28,350 nt of DNA from CAZMRF01 sp964568735 (GCA_964568735.1 CAZMRF010000066.1:1-28350); one strand, 5' to 3'. Shown: positions 14,819 to 22,876, numbered from the stretch's first letter. The notes: a model not told the origin generated them from the letters alone. Program-made: numbers and translations.

Positions 14819-15639
14819 CGCGGGACAGCGAGGGAGAGCGCCTCGCGGAGCCAGGCCGGCTGATCGGACATGATCGCGTCGGCTCCGCAGGCGAGGGCCT
14901 TGCGAAGCTGCCGCTCCGTGTTGCATGTCCAGGTGAGGACGGGCATGCGCCGCTCGTGTGCCTCGCGGACGACGGACGGCGTGAGCGAGCGGAGATCGAG
15001 GGAGAGGGCCCAGAGTCCCGCGAGCGCGCGGCGGGCGGAGGCCGGGAGCCTCCCCCGCGCGCGCAGATTGAGCGCCGCCCGGATCCGCGGCGCGCGGGCA
15101 CGGGCCGCCTCGAGCGTCTCGAGGTCGAAGCCCAGGAGAGCCACGCGCTTTTCCACCCTCTGTTCGAGGAGGACGCTCGTCACCGCGTGGGCGAGAGCTG
15201 CGCCGGCGAGCGCACCGGGGCCTCCCGCGGCGGCGTCTCGTGGGTAGGTCTTCAGCTCGATGAGGAGGAAGGTCCGCGAAGCATAGCGGGCCAGCAGATC
15301 CTCGAGCGAGAGGAGGCGCTGGTCGCTGAAGCGGGGCGCCCACCAGGAGCCGGCGTCCAGCTCCCGCAGCTCCGCCATCGAAAGGCTCGACGCCGCGCGC
15401 CTTCCTGAGCCGATCCGGGAGAGCGTACGGTCGTGGTAGACGAAGGGGATGCCGTCGGCGGAGAGCTGCACGTCGAGCTCGATGCCGTCGCAGCCCTCGG
15501 CGAGGGCGGCGTCGAATGCCGCCGCGGTGTTCTCGGGGCACGAGACGGAGGAGCCGCGATGCGCAATGACCCAGGGTGATCGCGTCCCCGCCCGGATCGT
15601 CCGCACGGCCCGGAATCTACCATGCAGCCTCGCGCTCAA
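14815..15639 (-). CDS. Glycerophosphodiester phosphodiesterase
   Basis: A GDPD-family TIM-barrel enzyme (about 265-274 residues) that hydrolyses glycerophosphodiesters, the deacylated head groups of phospholipids, to glycerol-3-phosphate and an alcohol. It carries the full active-site signature: IAHRGSS with His27-Arg28, PENT with Glu36, GIELDVQLSADG with Glu54 and Asp56, and YHD with His69. LLIELK and the late LTWTCNTERQL and GADAIMSDQP blocks follow. No signal peptide is evident, so it is probably cytosolic. The start is doubtful. The longest frame opens at TTG 15639, overlapping the upstream propeller gene's stop, while GTG 15606 begins 12 residues before IAHRG; neither has a clear Shine-Dalgarno. 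It heads the tightly coupled GDPD-kinase-oxidoreductase unit. Confidence 0.93.
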   Translation of the reverse strand: MSARLHGRFRAVRTIRAGTRSPWVIAHRGSSVSCPENTAAAFDAALAEGCDGIELDVQLSADGIPFVYHDRTLSRIGSGRRAASSLSMAELRELDAGSWWAPRFSDQRLLSLEDLLARYASRTFLLIELKTYPRDAAAGGPGALAGAALAHAVTSVLLEQRVEKRVALLGFDLETLEAARARAPRIRAALNLRARGRLPASARRALAGLWALSLDLRSLTPSVVREAHERRMPVLTWTCNTERQLRKALACGADAIMSDQPAWLREALSLAVPR

Positions 15640-17207
15640 TAGGGCGTGAGCGTATTGGCCCCCGAGTTCGCGACCCAGATCCTGGCTCCGTCGAAGGCGA
15701 CTCCCTCAGGGGCGTCTCCGGCGGTGTAGGTCCCCAGCACGAGCCCGTCGCTCGCCCGGATCTTCGTGACCGTGTCGCTCCCCGCGTTCGTCACCCACAC
15801 GGCACGGCCGTCGAAGGTGACCTCGAAGGGCTGGAGGCCGATCGGGATCGTGTGAACCGTGACCCCGTCGGCGATCCGTATCGCGGAGATGGTGGCGCCG
15901 TCGAAGTTGGCCACCCACATCTTCGCCCCGTCGAAGGCGATTCCGATCGGCCGGGAGAAGCCCCCGTAGGTGGCCAGGATGGCGCCGTCGGCCGTGCTCA
16001 TCTTGACGACCGTGCCGCTGCGCGCACACGTAATCCACAGGTCGGTGCCGTCGAAGGCGATCCTCCGCGGAGCGTCGATGACGGGGAAGGTGCCGAGTAG
16101 CTGCCCGTCGCTCGGGCGGAGCTTCATGACGGTGTTTCCGACGTTGTTGGCAATCCACATGTTCTTGCCGTCGAAGGCAACGCCCGTGGGGCCCGTGCCC
16201 ACGATCGTCGTCCCCTTGAACGAGCCATCAGCGAGGGCGAGGCGCGTGACAGTCCCGGCGCTGAAGTTGAGAACCCAGAGGTTCACCGAGTCCGAGCCTG
16301 CGTTTGCGGGCGCACTCCCCACATTGAAGGTACCCACGGTCGCCCCCGTGAGGGGATTCACCTTTCTCACCTTGGCCTCGTCGAAGTCGGTGGCCCAGAT
16401 GAACCCTCCTTCGTAGACCGCGCTGAGCGGATGCGCTCCCGCCGCGAACTGCGCACCGGTCCTGTTGGCTTCCTGCCAGCGCATCAGGGCGACCGCTTTT
16501 GGATTGAGCGAAGAGCCCGTTCCTCCAGCCGGGCCGGAAGGGCCGGGCGGGCCCGAGGGCCCTGGCGGGCCGATGAGCTCGATCGGGTCCTCCTCGGGAT
16601 CCTGGCCCTGCGGGGCGCCGAGAGTGATCTCCAGCCGGGGTTCGTGGCCTCCCCGGACGCTCTCCTTGCTGTCGAAAACGAAGGAGCCGGCTCCTCCGTC
16701 CGCCGTGAGGGCGATCCCGTAGTTGGGGAGGAGCCCGTCGATCCATGCGCGTGCGAGGTCGGTGACGTCCAGATCCACGAAGCGCCCCGCGCTGCCCGGA
16801 CCGAGAGGCGCACGCGCTGCCTCGAAATCGAGGAGGGAGAGGGCAGCCCCACCGCCCGGGAGATCTTCCGGCCACGGATCGAGTACGAGCTTGACGACGA
16901 CCACTCCGGCCTGCGGGACGGAGCGGACATGCAGGCGCACCGTGGCTTTCAGGACATCGCCGCTGGTCACACCCTCGGGCAGCGGCGTCGTGTCGAAGGC
17001 GAGATAGGCCACCCCTCCCAGGCCGTCGGCCTTGAGATCGGGCCGGGAGCCCCGCGAGCCCTGCCCGGCCTCCGCGCTCACCCACGTGTCGGCCGAGATG
17101 GGAGCATCGACGGCACGCACCTCGGTCAGCGCACCTGCCAGGACCAGGAGGGACGCCGCCCCCCGGAGTGGCCTGCGGGACAGACTGAGGCCTGTCAGCT
17201 CTCTCAT
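15636..17207 (-). CDS. Exported DNRLRE - collagen-like - beta-propeller protein, copy A
   Basis: A 523-residue exported protein. Residues 1-32 are a signal peptide ending near LTEVRA. Next, up to about 205, is a DNRLRE-type domain (SADTWVSAEAGQ at the start, DLARAWIDG and FVFDSKES near its end), a beta-sandwich found in secreted and surface proteins. About residues 211-227 are collagen-like Gly-Pro-X triplets (GPPGPSGPPGPSGPAGG). A linker LNPKAVALMRWQEANRTG leads into seven repeats of about 38-40 residues with the pattern xFDGxxxWVxN...VxxxxxxDGxxxGT, a YVTN/NHL-like propeller. No C-terminal anchor follows. An ATG at 17243, closer to the upstream stop, is an alternative start. It is the tandem paralogue of the next gene upstream. 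Likely a surface adhesion or matrix protein; ligand unknown. Confidence 0.85.
   Translation of the reverse strand: MRELTGLSLSRRPLRGAASLLVLAGALTEVRAVDAPISADTWVSAEAGQGSRGSRPDLKADGLGGVAYLAFDTTPLPEGVTSGDVLKATVRLHVRSVPQAGVVVVKLVLDPWPEDLPGGGAALSLLDFEAARAPLGPGSAGRFVDLDVTDLARAWIDGLLPNYGIALTADGGAGSFVFDSKESVRGGHEPRLEITLGAPQGQDPEEDPIELIGPPGPSGPPGPSGPAGGTGSSLNPKAVALMRWQEANRTGAQFAAGAHPLSAVYEGGFIWATDFDEAKVRKVNPLTGATVGTFNVGSAPANAGSDSVNLWVLNFSAGTVTRLALADGSFKGTTIVGTGPTGVAFDGKNMWIANNVGNTVMKLRPSDGQLLGTFPVIDAPRRIAFDGTDLWITCARSGTVVKMSTADGAILATYGGFSRPIGIAFDGAKMWVANFDGATISAIRIADGVTVHTIPIGLQPFEVTFDGRAVWVTNAGSDTVTKIRASDGLVLGTYTAGDAPEGVAFDGARIWVANSGANTLTPY
15639..16434 (-). repeat. Seven-fold beta-propeller repeat array, copy A
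   Basis: Seven consecutive coding units of about 114-120 bases. Most carry a near-identical core such as CCGTCGAAGGCGA on the plus strand, encoding A-F-D-G, and each encodes one propeller blade (IAFDGTDLWIT, VAFDGKNMWIAN, VAFDGARIWVAN and others). Blades 1 and 2 are the most divergent. Seven units would close a single seven-bladed propeller. Confidence 0.85.
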
Positions 17208-17254
17208 GCAAGCGCGCCAGCCTGCGATCCGGATCGGCGTCATGAGCGGGGCGG

Positions 17255-18838
17255 TCAGAGCTTGGATATCGAATCGCCCAGGTCGTTGGTGACCCAGACG
17301 TGGATCCCGTCGAAGGCGATCCCCTGGGGCGCCGATCCCACCGGCCAGGAACCGGTGAGGGAGCCATCCCCGGTCAGGAGCCTCGTGACCGTGTCGCTGC
17401 CGCTGTTCACGACCCACAGGCTCTCCCCGTCGAAGGAGAGAGCGACAGGGTGGACGCCGACAGGGAAGATGCCCAGGAGGCTCCCGTCACTGGCGGAGAG
17501 CTTCAGGACACTGTCCGAGTCCCTGCTCGCGATCCACAGGCTCGTGCCGTCGAAGGCCACGCCCACCGGCGTCGTGCCCGCCGGGTAGGTTCCGATGAGG
17601 GCACCGTCGACGGCGCCGAGCTTCGACACCGTCGCATCGAGTGAATTCGTGACCCAGATGCTGGAGCCGTCGTAGGCGATTCCCGCCGGGCCGTCCCCCA
17701 CGGTGTGCGTGCCCAGCACGGCGCCATCCGAGGCGCGGAGGCGCGTCACGGAGTCGGCATCGGTACAGGCGACCCACACTTGGAAGCCGTCGAAGGCGAT
17801 GGCCGACGGCGTGGCCCCGACGGCGAAGGTCCCCTGGGGCACGCCGTCAGAGGCCCGGACCCTCGTGACCGTGTCGTCATCCTGGTTCGCCACCCAGACG
17901 TACACGCCGTCGAAGGCCAGAGCGGCTGGTCCGCTCCCGACGCTGACCGTGGCCTGCAGCGCGCCGTCGATGGCCCGGTGGCGTGTGATCGTCCCGCTTC
18001 CGTGGTTGGCGACCCAGAGGTTCGAGCCGTCGAAGACGATTCCGGATGGATTCGATCCAGTCGCCGCCGTCACGCCTGTCTGGAGCGCCTTGTACCAGCG
18101 CCTGGCCGCCAGCCGGAGGGGATTCAGGGCGGTGCCTGGAGGCCCTGTGAGTCCCGGGAGGCCTGCTGGCCCGGAAGGGCCTTCCGGGCCTGAAGGTCCG
18201 CCGAGGTACTGGTTGTCGGGGGGCGGGCCCGAGCGCCACTCGAGTGTGATGTCGAGCTCGGGCTCGTGGGCGCCCACGCTGTTTTCCTTGCTGTCGAAAA
18301 CGATCGCAGTACCCGCCGATGCGGGAACGAGCGCGAGCCCCTCGTTCTGCGCGGCGCCATCGATCCAGTCCCGCACGGCCCGCGTGACGTCCACGACGAG
18401 GAAGCGCTTGCGCAGGCTTTCCGTCACTGCGACGTGCTCGGCCTCGAAGGACCCGAGCCGCGGCGGCGCCGCGGCCCCCAGGGTCGCCTCGTGCCAGGCC
18501 TCCTCCACTCGTTCGATGCCGAGGGAGCCCGTTCCCTGGACCCTGCTCACCCAGAGCTTGAGCGTCGCCTTCGCGATCCCCGATCCCGTGATCCCGTCAG
18601 GGAGGACGGCGAGGTCGAACTTGACGAGGGCGACCGATCCGCCTTCGCCGCCGACGTGGAGCGAAGGCATAGCCCCCGGTGGGTTCTTGGCGCGGCTCGT
18701 CGCCGAGAGGGATGCGTCATCCGTGAGCGTCGCCGTCACTGCGCTCGCCGGCGGCGCGGAGGCCATGAGCGCTCCCAGGACGATGAAGCCACGGAGGGCG
18801 CCCGCAAATTTGAAGAGATCTCCCCCCACTCTTTCCAC
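17255..18838 (-). CDS. Exported DNRLRE - collagen-like - beta-propeller protein, copy B
   Basis: A 527-residue exported protein with the same order of parts as its downstream neighbour. It has a signal peptide (core GFIVLGALMASA, cleavage near PPASA), then a DNRLRE-type domain with LVVDVTRAVRDWIDG and IVFDSKEN. A collagen-like stretch GPSGPEGPSGPAGLPG and GPPG follows at about 213-234, then the linker LNPLRLAARRWYKALQTG. The rest is seven propeller repeats beginning at residue 261 (for example ALAFDGVYVWVANQ, GVAFDGTSLWIAS). The repeats are more regular here than in copy A. The start is the least certain part: GTG 18838 gives a sensible signal peptide, GTG 18829 is an alternative, and the open frame to 18931 adds a non-signal leader. 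It sits 250 bases after the transglutaminase-like gene and 47 bases before copy A's ATG. Function is likely surface binding; unproven. Confidence 0.84.
   Translation of the reverse strand: MERVGGDLFKFAGALRGFIVLGALMASAPPASAVTATLTDDASLSATSRAKNPPGAMPSLHVGGEGGSVALVKFDLAVLPDGITGSGIAKATLKLWVSRVQGTGSLGIERVEEAWHEATLGAAAPPRLGSFEAEHVAVTESLRKRFLVVDVTRAVRDWIDGAAQNEGLALVPASAGTAIVFDSKENSVGAHEPELDITLEWRSGPPPDNQYLGGPSGPEGPSGPAGLPGLTGPPGTALNPLRLAARRWYKALQTGVTAATGSNPSGIVFDGSNLWVANHGSGTITRHRAIDGALQATVSVGSGPAALAFDGVYVWVANQDDDTVTRVRASDGVPQGTFAVGATPSAIAFDGFQVWVACTDADSVTRLRASDGAVLGTHTVGDGPAGIAYDGSSIWVTNSLDATVSKLGAVDGALIGTYPAGTTPVGVAFDGTSLWIASRDSDSVLKLSASDGSLLGIFPVGVHPVALSFDGESLWVVNSGSDTVTRLLTGDGSLTGSWPVGSAPQGIAFDGIHVWVTNDLGDSISKL
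17258..18058 (-). repeat. Seven-fold beta-propeller repeat array, copy B
   Basis: Seven coding units of close to 40 codons, each with the frame G-x-x-P-x-x-(I/V/L)-x-(F/Y)-D-G-x-x-(I/V/L)-W-(V/I), then a (S/T)-(V/I) pair and D-G-x-x-x-G-(T/S). The plus strand shows recurrent CCGTCGAAGGC at each blade. The regular length suggests growth by in-register tandem duplication. Confidence 0.87.
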
Positions 18839-18841
18839 GCC

Positions 18842-19007
18842 TGGTTCCCCCCCAGTCTGCCGCAACGTGGCGATGGTCCTCGGACACACCCCGGGCGGCA
18901 TCCAGGGGGCAGAGGTAGTACTCCCACTCACAGGAGATCAGGTCTGCAGGGGAACCCGGGAAGCGGGCCAGAGCATCCTCGGGCAAGAGGTAATCTACGC
19001 GACCCAC
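18842..19007 (-). pseudogene. Coding-like remnant or short unknown ORF in the 18839-19089 gap
   Basis: In the minus-strand frame from GTG 19007 the translation begins MGRVDYLLPEDALARFPGSP and continues through DLISCEWEYYLC. This reads like ordinary protein with mostly G/C third positions, and then the frame runs into the start of copy B and becomes Arg/Gly-rich noise. No Shine-Dalgarno or conserved family is evident. It could be the tail of a decayed gene or chance open frame in GC-rich DNA. Confidence 0.25.
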
Positions 19008-19089
19008 GGCGCGAGTGGTAGCCCCACCTGGGACCCCGCAGTGTCCGTGGTGTCGGATGGTGCCTTTTTCGGGATCCTCAGGGTCGGAT

Positions 19090-21069
19090 CTAGTCCGCGA
19101 GCTTCAAGATGAGGCTCTTCATGCGCGGAGCCTCGCCCACCTCGATGGGCCAGCGCTCCTCCGGCCGCAGGGCCACGTGCGTGTCACGGTGCTCCTTCCC
19201 GCCCTCCTCCCAGAGGTAGGTCACCTCGACGGGGGCGAACCCGCCCCGCGGCTCGCGATAGTCGGCATCGATCCTGAGATTGTGGATCCGCGCCGCGTTG
19301 CGCCTCTCTCCGGTGAGGCGCACCCAGGCCTCGCGAGTGCCAGCCGGAACGTCTTCGACGGCGAAGGAGCAGGTCTTGTTGAGGGCGGGCCCCTCGCAAC
19401 GGCCTGCCTCGCGGTAGGTCGTCCCTCCGTCGAAGGATGCGGCGAGCTCCCACCCGTCACCGGCTCCCCGCACGCGGCAGGCAATGGATGTGCGGAGGCG
19501 AACGAGATCGCCCGGGCTCTCGAGATGGAGGAGTATCGAACCCTGACTGCCCGCGACCTCCCACCCTTCCCGCTCGTCGATTCCGCTCAGGAGGGGGCGG
19601 TAGTCCGACCAGAGCACCTGCCGGCCGCGATCGGAGGGATCGAGGCTTCCCTCGAAGGTAACCGTCCCTTCGGGCGCTCCCGCGCTCAGCGTGATCGTGT
19701 TCACGCCTTCTCCCAGCGCGGGCAGCGCCCGCTGCGAGTGCTGGAAGTCGTGCTCGATCCTGAGCCGGCGCAGCGCCGTCCCCTCTCCCTGCAGCTCGAT
19801 GCGGAGGCGGTAGTCGTAGCGCCTGAAGACGAGGGGGCTCAGATCCGCCTCACCCTCCCCGGACGTGGTCGCCTCGGCAATCTCGCGCCAGTCGAGTCCT
19901 TGGTTGTCGGAGAAGAGCAGCCTCACACGCCCGCCAGGCCGCATGACGCTCTCGAAGAGGACGCGGCCCGTGAGGTAGACGTAGCTGAAGGGCATCCGCA
20001 GCTCGATCACGCCCGGCCGCTCACGCGATGACGCGATGATCGCGTCGTCCCCCGGCGGGCCGAATTCGATCTCCTCGACTCTGAGGGCCGCCGCGGCAAG
20101 CCCTTCCCGGCTCAAAGGCACTTCGTACTCGAGCCGTCCGTTCCCGATCCTGCCGGGAGCCAGGTCACCGAACCTTCGGGTGTGGCCGGCGGTTCCCTCC
20201 CCCATCCTGAGCGCGGGATCGTTGCGGAACTCCTCCTCGAACATGTTGACGTGGAGCCCCTTGTTCGACCAGTTGAAGGTGAGTCGCTCGCCGGGGCGGA
20301 GCCTGTTGTTCACGCGGTAGCCCAGGGAGTAGGGCATCTCGTAGCTCCCCGCAGGGTCGATGCCGTCGTACTCCTGCATCGTCGCGGCCCAGCCATGAGT
20401 GCGCGCCGGGTACCAGCCGTTTTCGTCGAGGAAGGGAGAGCCGGCGACGAGCGGCGGGCCACGCCGCCAGCCCCTGTTCCCCTCTTCCTTCTGGAAGGCC
20501 ATCAAGCGCGCGGCATCGCCGGAGTAGCCCGGGTGATCCCCCAGCCACTTCCCGACCGCCTGCGCGATCTCGAGGACTCCCGCCGGAGAGCCGTCCCCCG
20601 CGGGGAAGTAGTTCACGAGGGAGGAGTCGAGCATGTGCCACCGGCCGTTCCAGGCGATCTCCGGGACGATGTGGCCCTTCAGGGCCCAGCCTCTGGCTTC
20701 GAGCCCCGCCTGCCGCGCGAGCGCGATCGAGACCGCCGCATGCGGGCCGCAGAAGGTGTAGCCGTAGACGTTCATGATCTTGATGGGGTCGACGACCATG
20801 TCCTTGTTCTGGAGGTACTCCATGGGGGGCCAGCCGTTCAGGACGAACTTCACGATGGAGTGCCAGACGGTCAGCCCCCGGGCCTCGTCGCTGGCCGCGC
20901 GCGCGGTGAAGGAACTTTCCCAGGCTTCCAGGCTCGAGACATCCTCCACCCGGTCGGAGAGGACCTTGACGTTGCTGACGACGAGAGGCGGGGGCTTCTC
21001 CGCAGCCGTCAGGAGGGCGGCGCCGGCGAGGAGGCATCCTGGAAGTGTGAGGATGGCGCGCGTGCTCAT
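19090..21069 (-). CDS. Exported transglutaminase-like protein with beta-rich C-terminal part
   Basis: A 659-residue exported protein. Residues 1 to about 23 form a signal peptide (ILTLPGCLLAGAALLTAA). The next 150 residues contain a transglutaminase-like core: Cys107 in YGYTFCGPHAAVSIALAR, His133 in KGHIVPEIAWNGRWHMLD and Asp148 in that same segment's end, in the order and spacing of the Cys-His-Asp triad. Such domains cross-link proteins or act as proteases. The rest (about 260-659) is rich in beta strands with no obvious enzyme motif and includes sandwich-like segments such as GRVRLLFSDNQGLDWREI, probably binding or scaffold domains. The ATG at 21069 is chosen over a TTG at 21087; Shine-Dalgarno signals are weak. 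It is divergent from the FG-GAP gene and precedes the two DNRLRE-propeller genes, which are candidate substrates. Confidence 0.82.
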   Translation of the reverse strand: MSTRAILTLPGCLLAGAALLTAAEKPPPLVVSNVKVLSDRVEDVSSLEAWESSFTARAASDEARGLTVWHSIVKFVLNGWPPMEYLQNKDMVVDPIKIMNVYGYTFCGPHAAVSIALARQAGLEARGWALKGHIVPEIAWNGRWHMLDSSLVNYFPAGDGSPAGVLEIAQAVGKWLGDHPGYSGDAARLMAFQKEEGNRGWRRGPPLVAGSPFLDENGWYPARTHGWAATMQEYDGIDPAGSYEMPYSLGYRVNNRLRPGERLTFNWSNKGLHVNMFEEEFRNDPALRMGEGTAGHTRRFGDLAPGRIGNGRLEYEVPLSREGLAAAALRVEEIEFGPPGDDAIIASSRERPGVIELRMPFSYVYLTGRVLFESVMRPGGRVRLLFSDNQGLDWREIAEATTSGEGEADLSPLVFRRYDYRLRIELQGEGTALRRLRIEHDFQHSQRALPALGEGVNTITLSAGAPEGTVTFEGSLDPSDRGRQVLWSDYRPLLSGIDEREGWEVAGSQGSILLHLESPGDLVRLRTSIACRVRGAGDGWELAASFDGGTTYREAGRCEGPALNKTCSFAVEDVPAGTREAWVRLTGERRNAARIHNLRIDADYREPRGGFAPVEVTYLWEEGGKEHRDTHVALRPEERWPIEVGEAPRMKSLILKLAD

Positions 21070-21187
21070 GGCTCGAAAAGAGCACAACCCCAGGGGGATT
21101 GCCTGGCGGCAGGCGCGCGGGTACCCTCGGGGCCGTACCGAACGGAGAGCTGCAGCATCGTCCGAGCCGGCTCAGGGAGGGCCCTCG

Positions 21188-22876
21188 ATGTCGTCCAGAT
21201 CACGTCTCCTTCTCGCCAGCGCTGTCGTCGCGCTCGCGGCGTCTCCGGCCATGAGCCAGATCACCTTCGTCGAAACGGGCGCCGCCCGGGGCATCAAGCC
21301 CTACGTGATGGCCGAGGGCCCGATCGGCGGCGTCGCTGCCGCGGACTACGACAACGATGGCGACATCGACCTCTTCGTCCCCACGGCCGAGGGCTTTCCG
21401 GACCAGCTCTACGCGAATCGTGGGGACGGGACCTTTGACGAGATCGCCGCGGCCTCAGGGCTGGCCTCCCTCGAGAACCACCGTGCGGCGCTCTGGTTCG
21501 ACTACGACGGCGACCGGGACCTCGATCTGGCCGTGGGAGGCGACTGCCGCCGGGAGACGCCCGGCTCCACGGTTCCGCTCTCCACCGACCCATGCCCCAA
21601 TCCCGCCAACCTGCGCCTCTACAGGCAGGGCCCCGATGGTTTCTTCGAGGATGTCACCGCGGCGGCAGGGCTGGACGTGAATTGGGGAGGGCGCAGGAAT
21701 CAGCACAGGGGCGGCATCGCAGCCGGGGACGTCGACGGGGACGGCTGGCTGGATCTGCACGTCACGACCTGGAACGGCTACGTCTACCTGTACAGGAACA
21801 ACCAGGATGGCACCTTCACCGACGTCACCGCGGCCTCGGGCATCGATACGTCCCAGCACTACTACCAGATGCCGATCATGGCGGACTTCAACGGCGACAG
21901 CCGGTTGGACATCTATGCCGCCGTGGATTTCGGCGTCGGGAACTTCCTGTGGCTCAACCAGGGAGACGGGACCTTCGTCGACGGCGCACCCGCGGCGGGC
22001 ATCGACGATGCGTGGACGGACATGGGCCTCGATCTGGGCGACTACGACAACGACGGCGACGCCGATCTGTACGTCACGAACGTCACCTACATCCAGAACG
22101 GCGAGTACCAGCACAGCGTCTTCTACCGCAACGACAGCCAGGGAGCGGACCTCTCCTACTCGGAGATCTCCATCGAGCTCGGCCTCGACAACGGGCACTG
22201 GGGATGGGGGACGATCTTCCTGGACGCGGACAACGACGGCCTGCTCGATCTGGCCTCCACCAACGGAAAGAACTTCGATCGGTACGCCTACGATCCTTCC
22301 CGCTTCTGGCGGAACGTGGGCGGAGATCCCGTGGCCTTCGAGGACGTCGGAGCCCAGGTCGGCTTCGACGACACCTTCATGGGCTCGTCCCTCATCGCCT
22401 TCGACGCCGACCGTGACGGCGATCTGGACGTCGTTCAGGCGACGATGGACGGGGGCCTGCGCCTCCTCGAGAACCGCCCCGGCCGCCGCGCCGCGCGGAA
22501 CCACTGGCTCGCGATCCAGCCGAGGATGAGCGGAGCGAACCACTTCGCCATCGGCGCGGTCGTCCGCGTCGAGACGGGCGACGGCCGGATGATGAGGATC
22601 CTCACGGCGGGAATGAGCACCCTGGGCGAGCAGCCCGCCGAGGCCTTCTTCGGGCTGGGCCGCCGCCGCTGGGTGAATAACGTCACAGTCGAGTGGCCCG
22701 ACGGGCGCGTCACCGCGCTGGGCCGCGAGAGGGCCGATCGGGTCCTGACGATCACGAACTATTGTCCCGCCCCGAGCACGGGTGTTCTCTCTGTCGTCTC
22801 CACGCCATCGGGCGCGGAGACTGGCATCGCGCGGTGGCCGGGCCGGGTCACCCGATGTGACGCGCGTCTCCGCTGA
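21188..22876 (+). CDS. Secreted FG-GAP/VCBS repeat protein with ASPIC/UnbV domain
   Basis: A 562-residue exported protein. Residues 1-23 are a signal peptide (RLLLASAVVALAASPAMS). The body has at least seven Asp-rich calcium-loop motifs of the D-x-(D/N)-x-(D/S)-x-x-D type, for instance DYDNDGDIDLF from residue 53, DVDGDGWLDLH, DFNGDSRLDIY, DYDNDGDADLY and DADRDGDLDVV. This is the integrin-alpha-like FG-GAP propeller. An ASPIC/UnbV domain follows, with NHWLAIQ and GMSTLGEQPAEAFFGLG from about 475 and VEWPDG after it. Such proteins are common on the surface of Acidobacteriota and Planctomycetes-type bacteria; the function is mostly unknown. The ATG at 21188 has AGGGAGG with a 7-base spacer. The upstream open frame to 20774 overlaps the divergent gene and is not used. 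Confidence 0.92.
   Translation: MSSRSRLLLASAVVALAASPAMSQITFVETGAARGIKPYVMAEGPIGGVAAADYDNDGDIDLFVPTAEGFPDQLYANRGDGTFDEIAAASGLASLENHRAALWFDYDGDRDLDLAVGGDCRRETPGSTVPLSTDPCPNPANLRLYRQGPDGFFEDVTAAAGLDVNWGGRRNQHRGGIAAGDVDGDGWLDLHVTTWNGYVYLYRNNQDGTFTDVTAASGIDTSQHYYQMPIMADFNGDSRLDIYAAVDFGVGNFLWLNQGDGTFVDGAPAAGIDDAWTDMGLDLGDYDNDGDADLYVTNVTYIQNGEYQHSVFYRNDSQGADLSYSEISIELGLDNGHWGWGTIFLDADNDGLLDLASTNGKNFDRYAYDPSRFWRNVGGDPVAFEDVGAQVGFDDTFMGSSLIAFDADRDGDLDVVQATMDGGLRLLENRPGRRAARNHWLAIQPRMSGANHFAIGAVVRVETGDGRMMRILTAGMSTLGEQPAEAFFGLGRRRWVNNVTVEWPDGRVTALGRERADRVLTITNYCPAPSTGVLSVVSTPSGAETGIARWPGRVTRCDARLR

Noticed and set aside
15639..18058. Tandem repeats considered as a CRISPR array
   Set aside because: The unit is about 120 bases, codes for protein blades in frame, and lacks short identical repeats with unique spacers.
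15706..18360. Overlapping frames encoding His/Arg-rich repeats in the propeller region
   Set aside because: They only re-read the 120-base blade repeats in other frames; the true frame gives regular FDG/WV blades with signal peptides.
21119..21127. GGGTACCC with TACCCT as a promoter of the FG-GAP gene
   Set aside because: Only three of six bases match a -10 consensus and there is no -35, so it is too weak to annotate.
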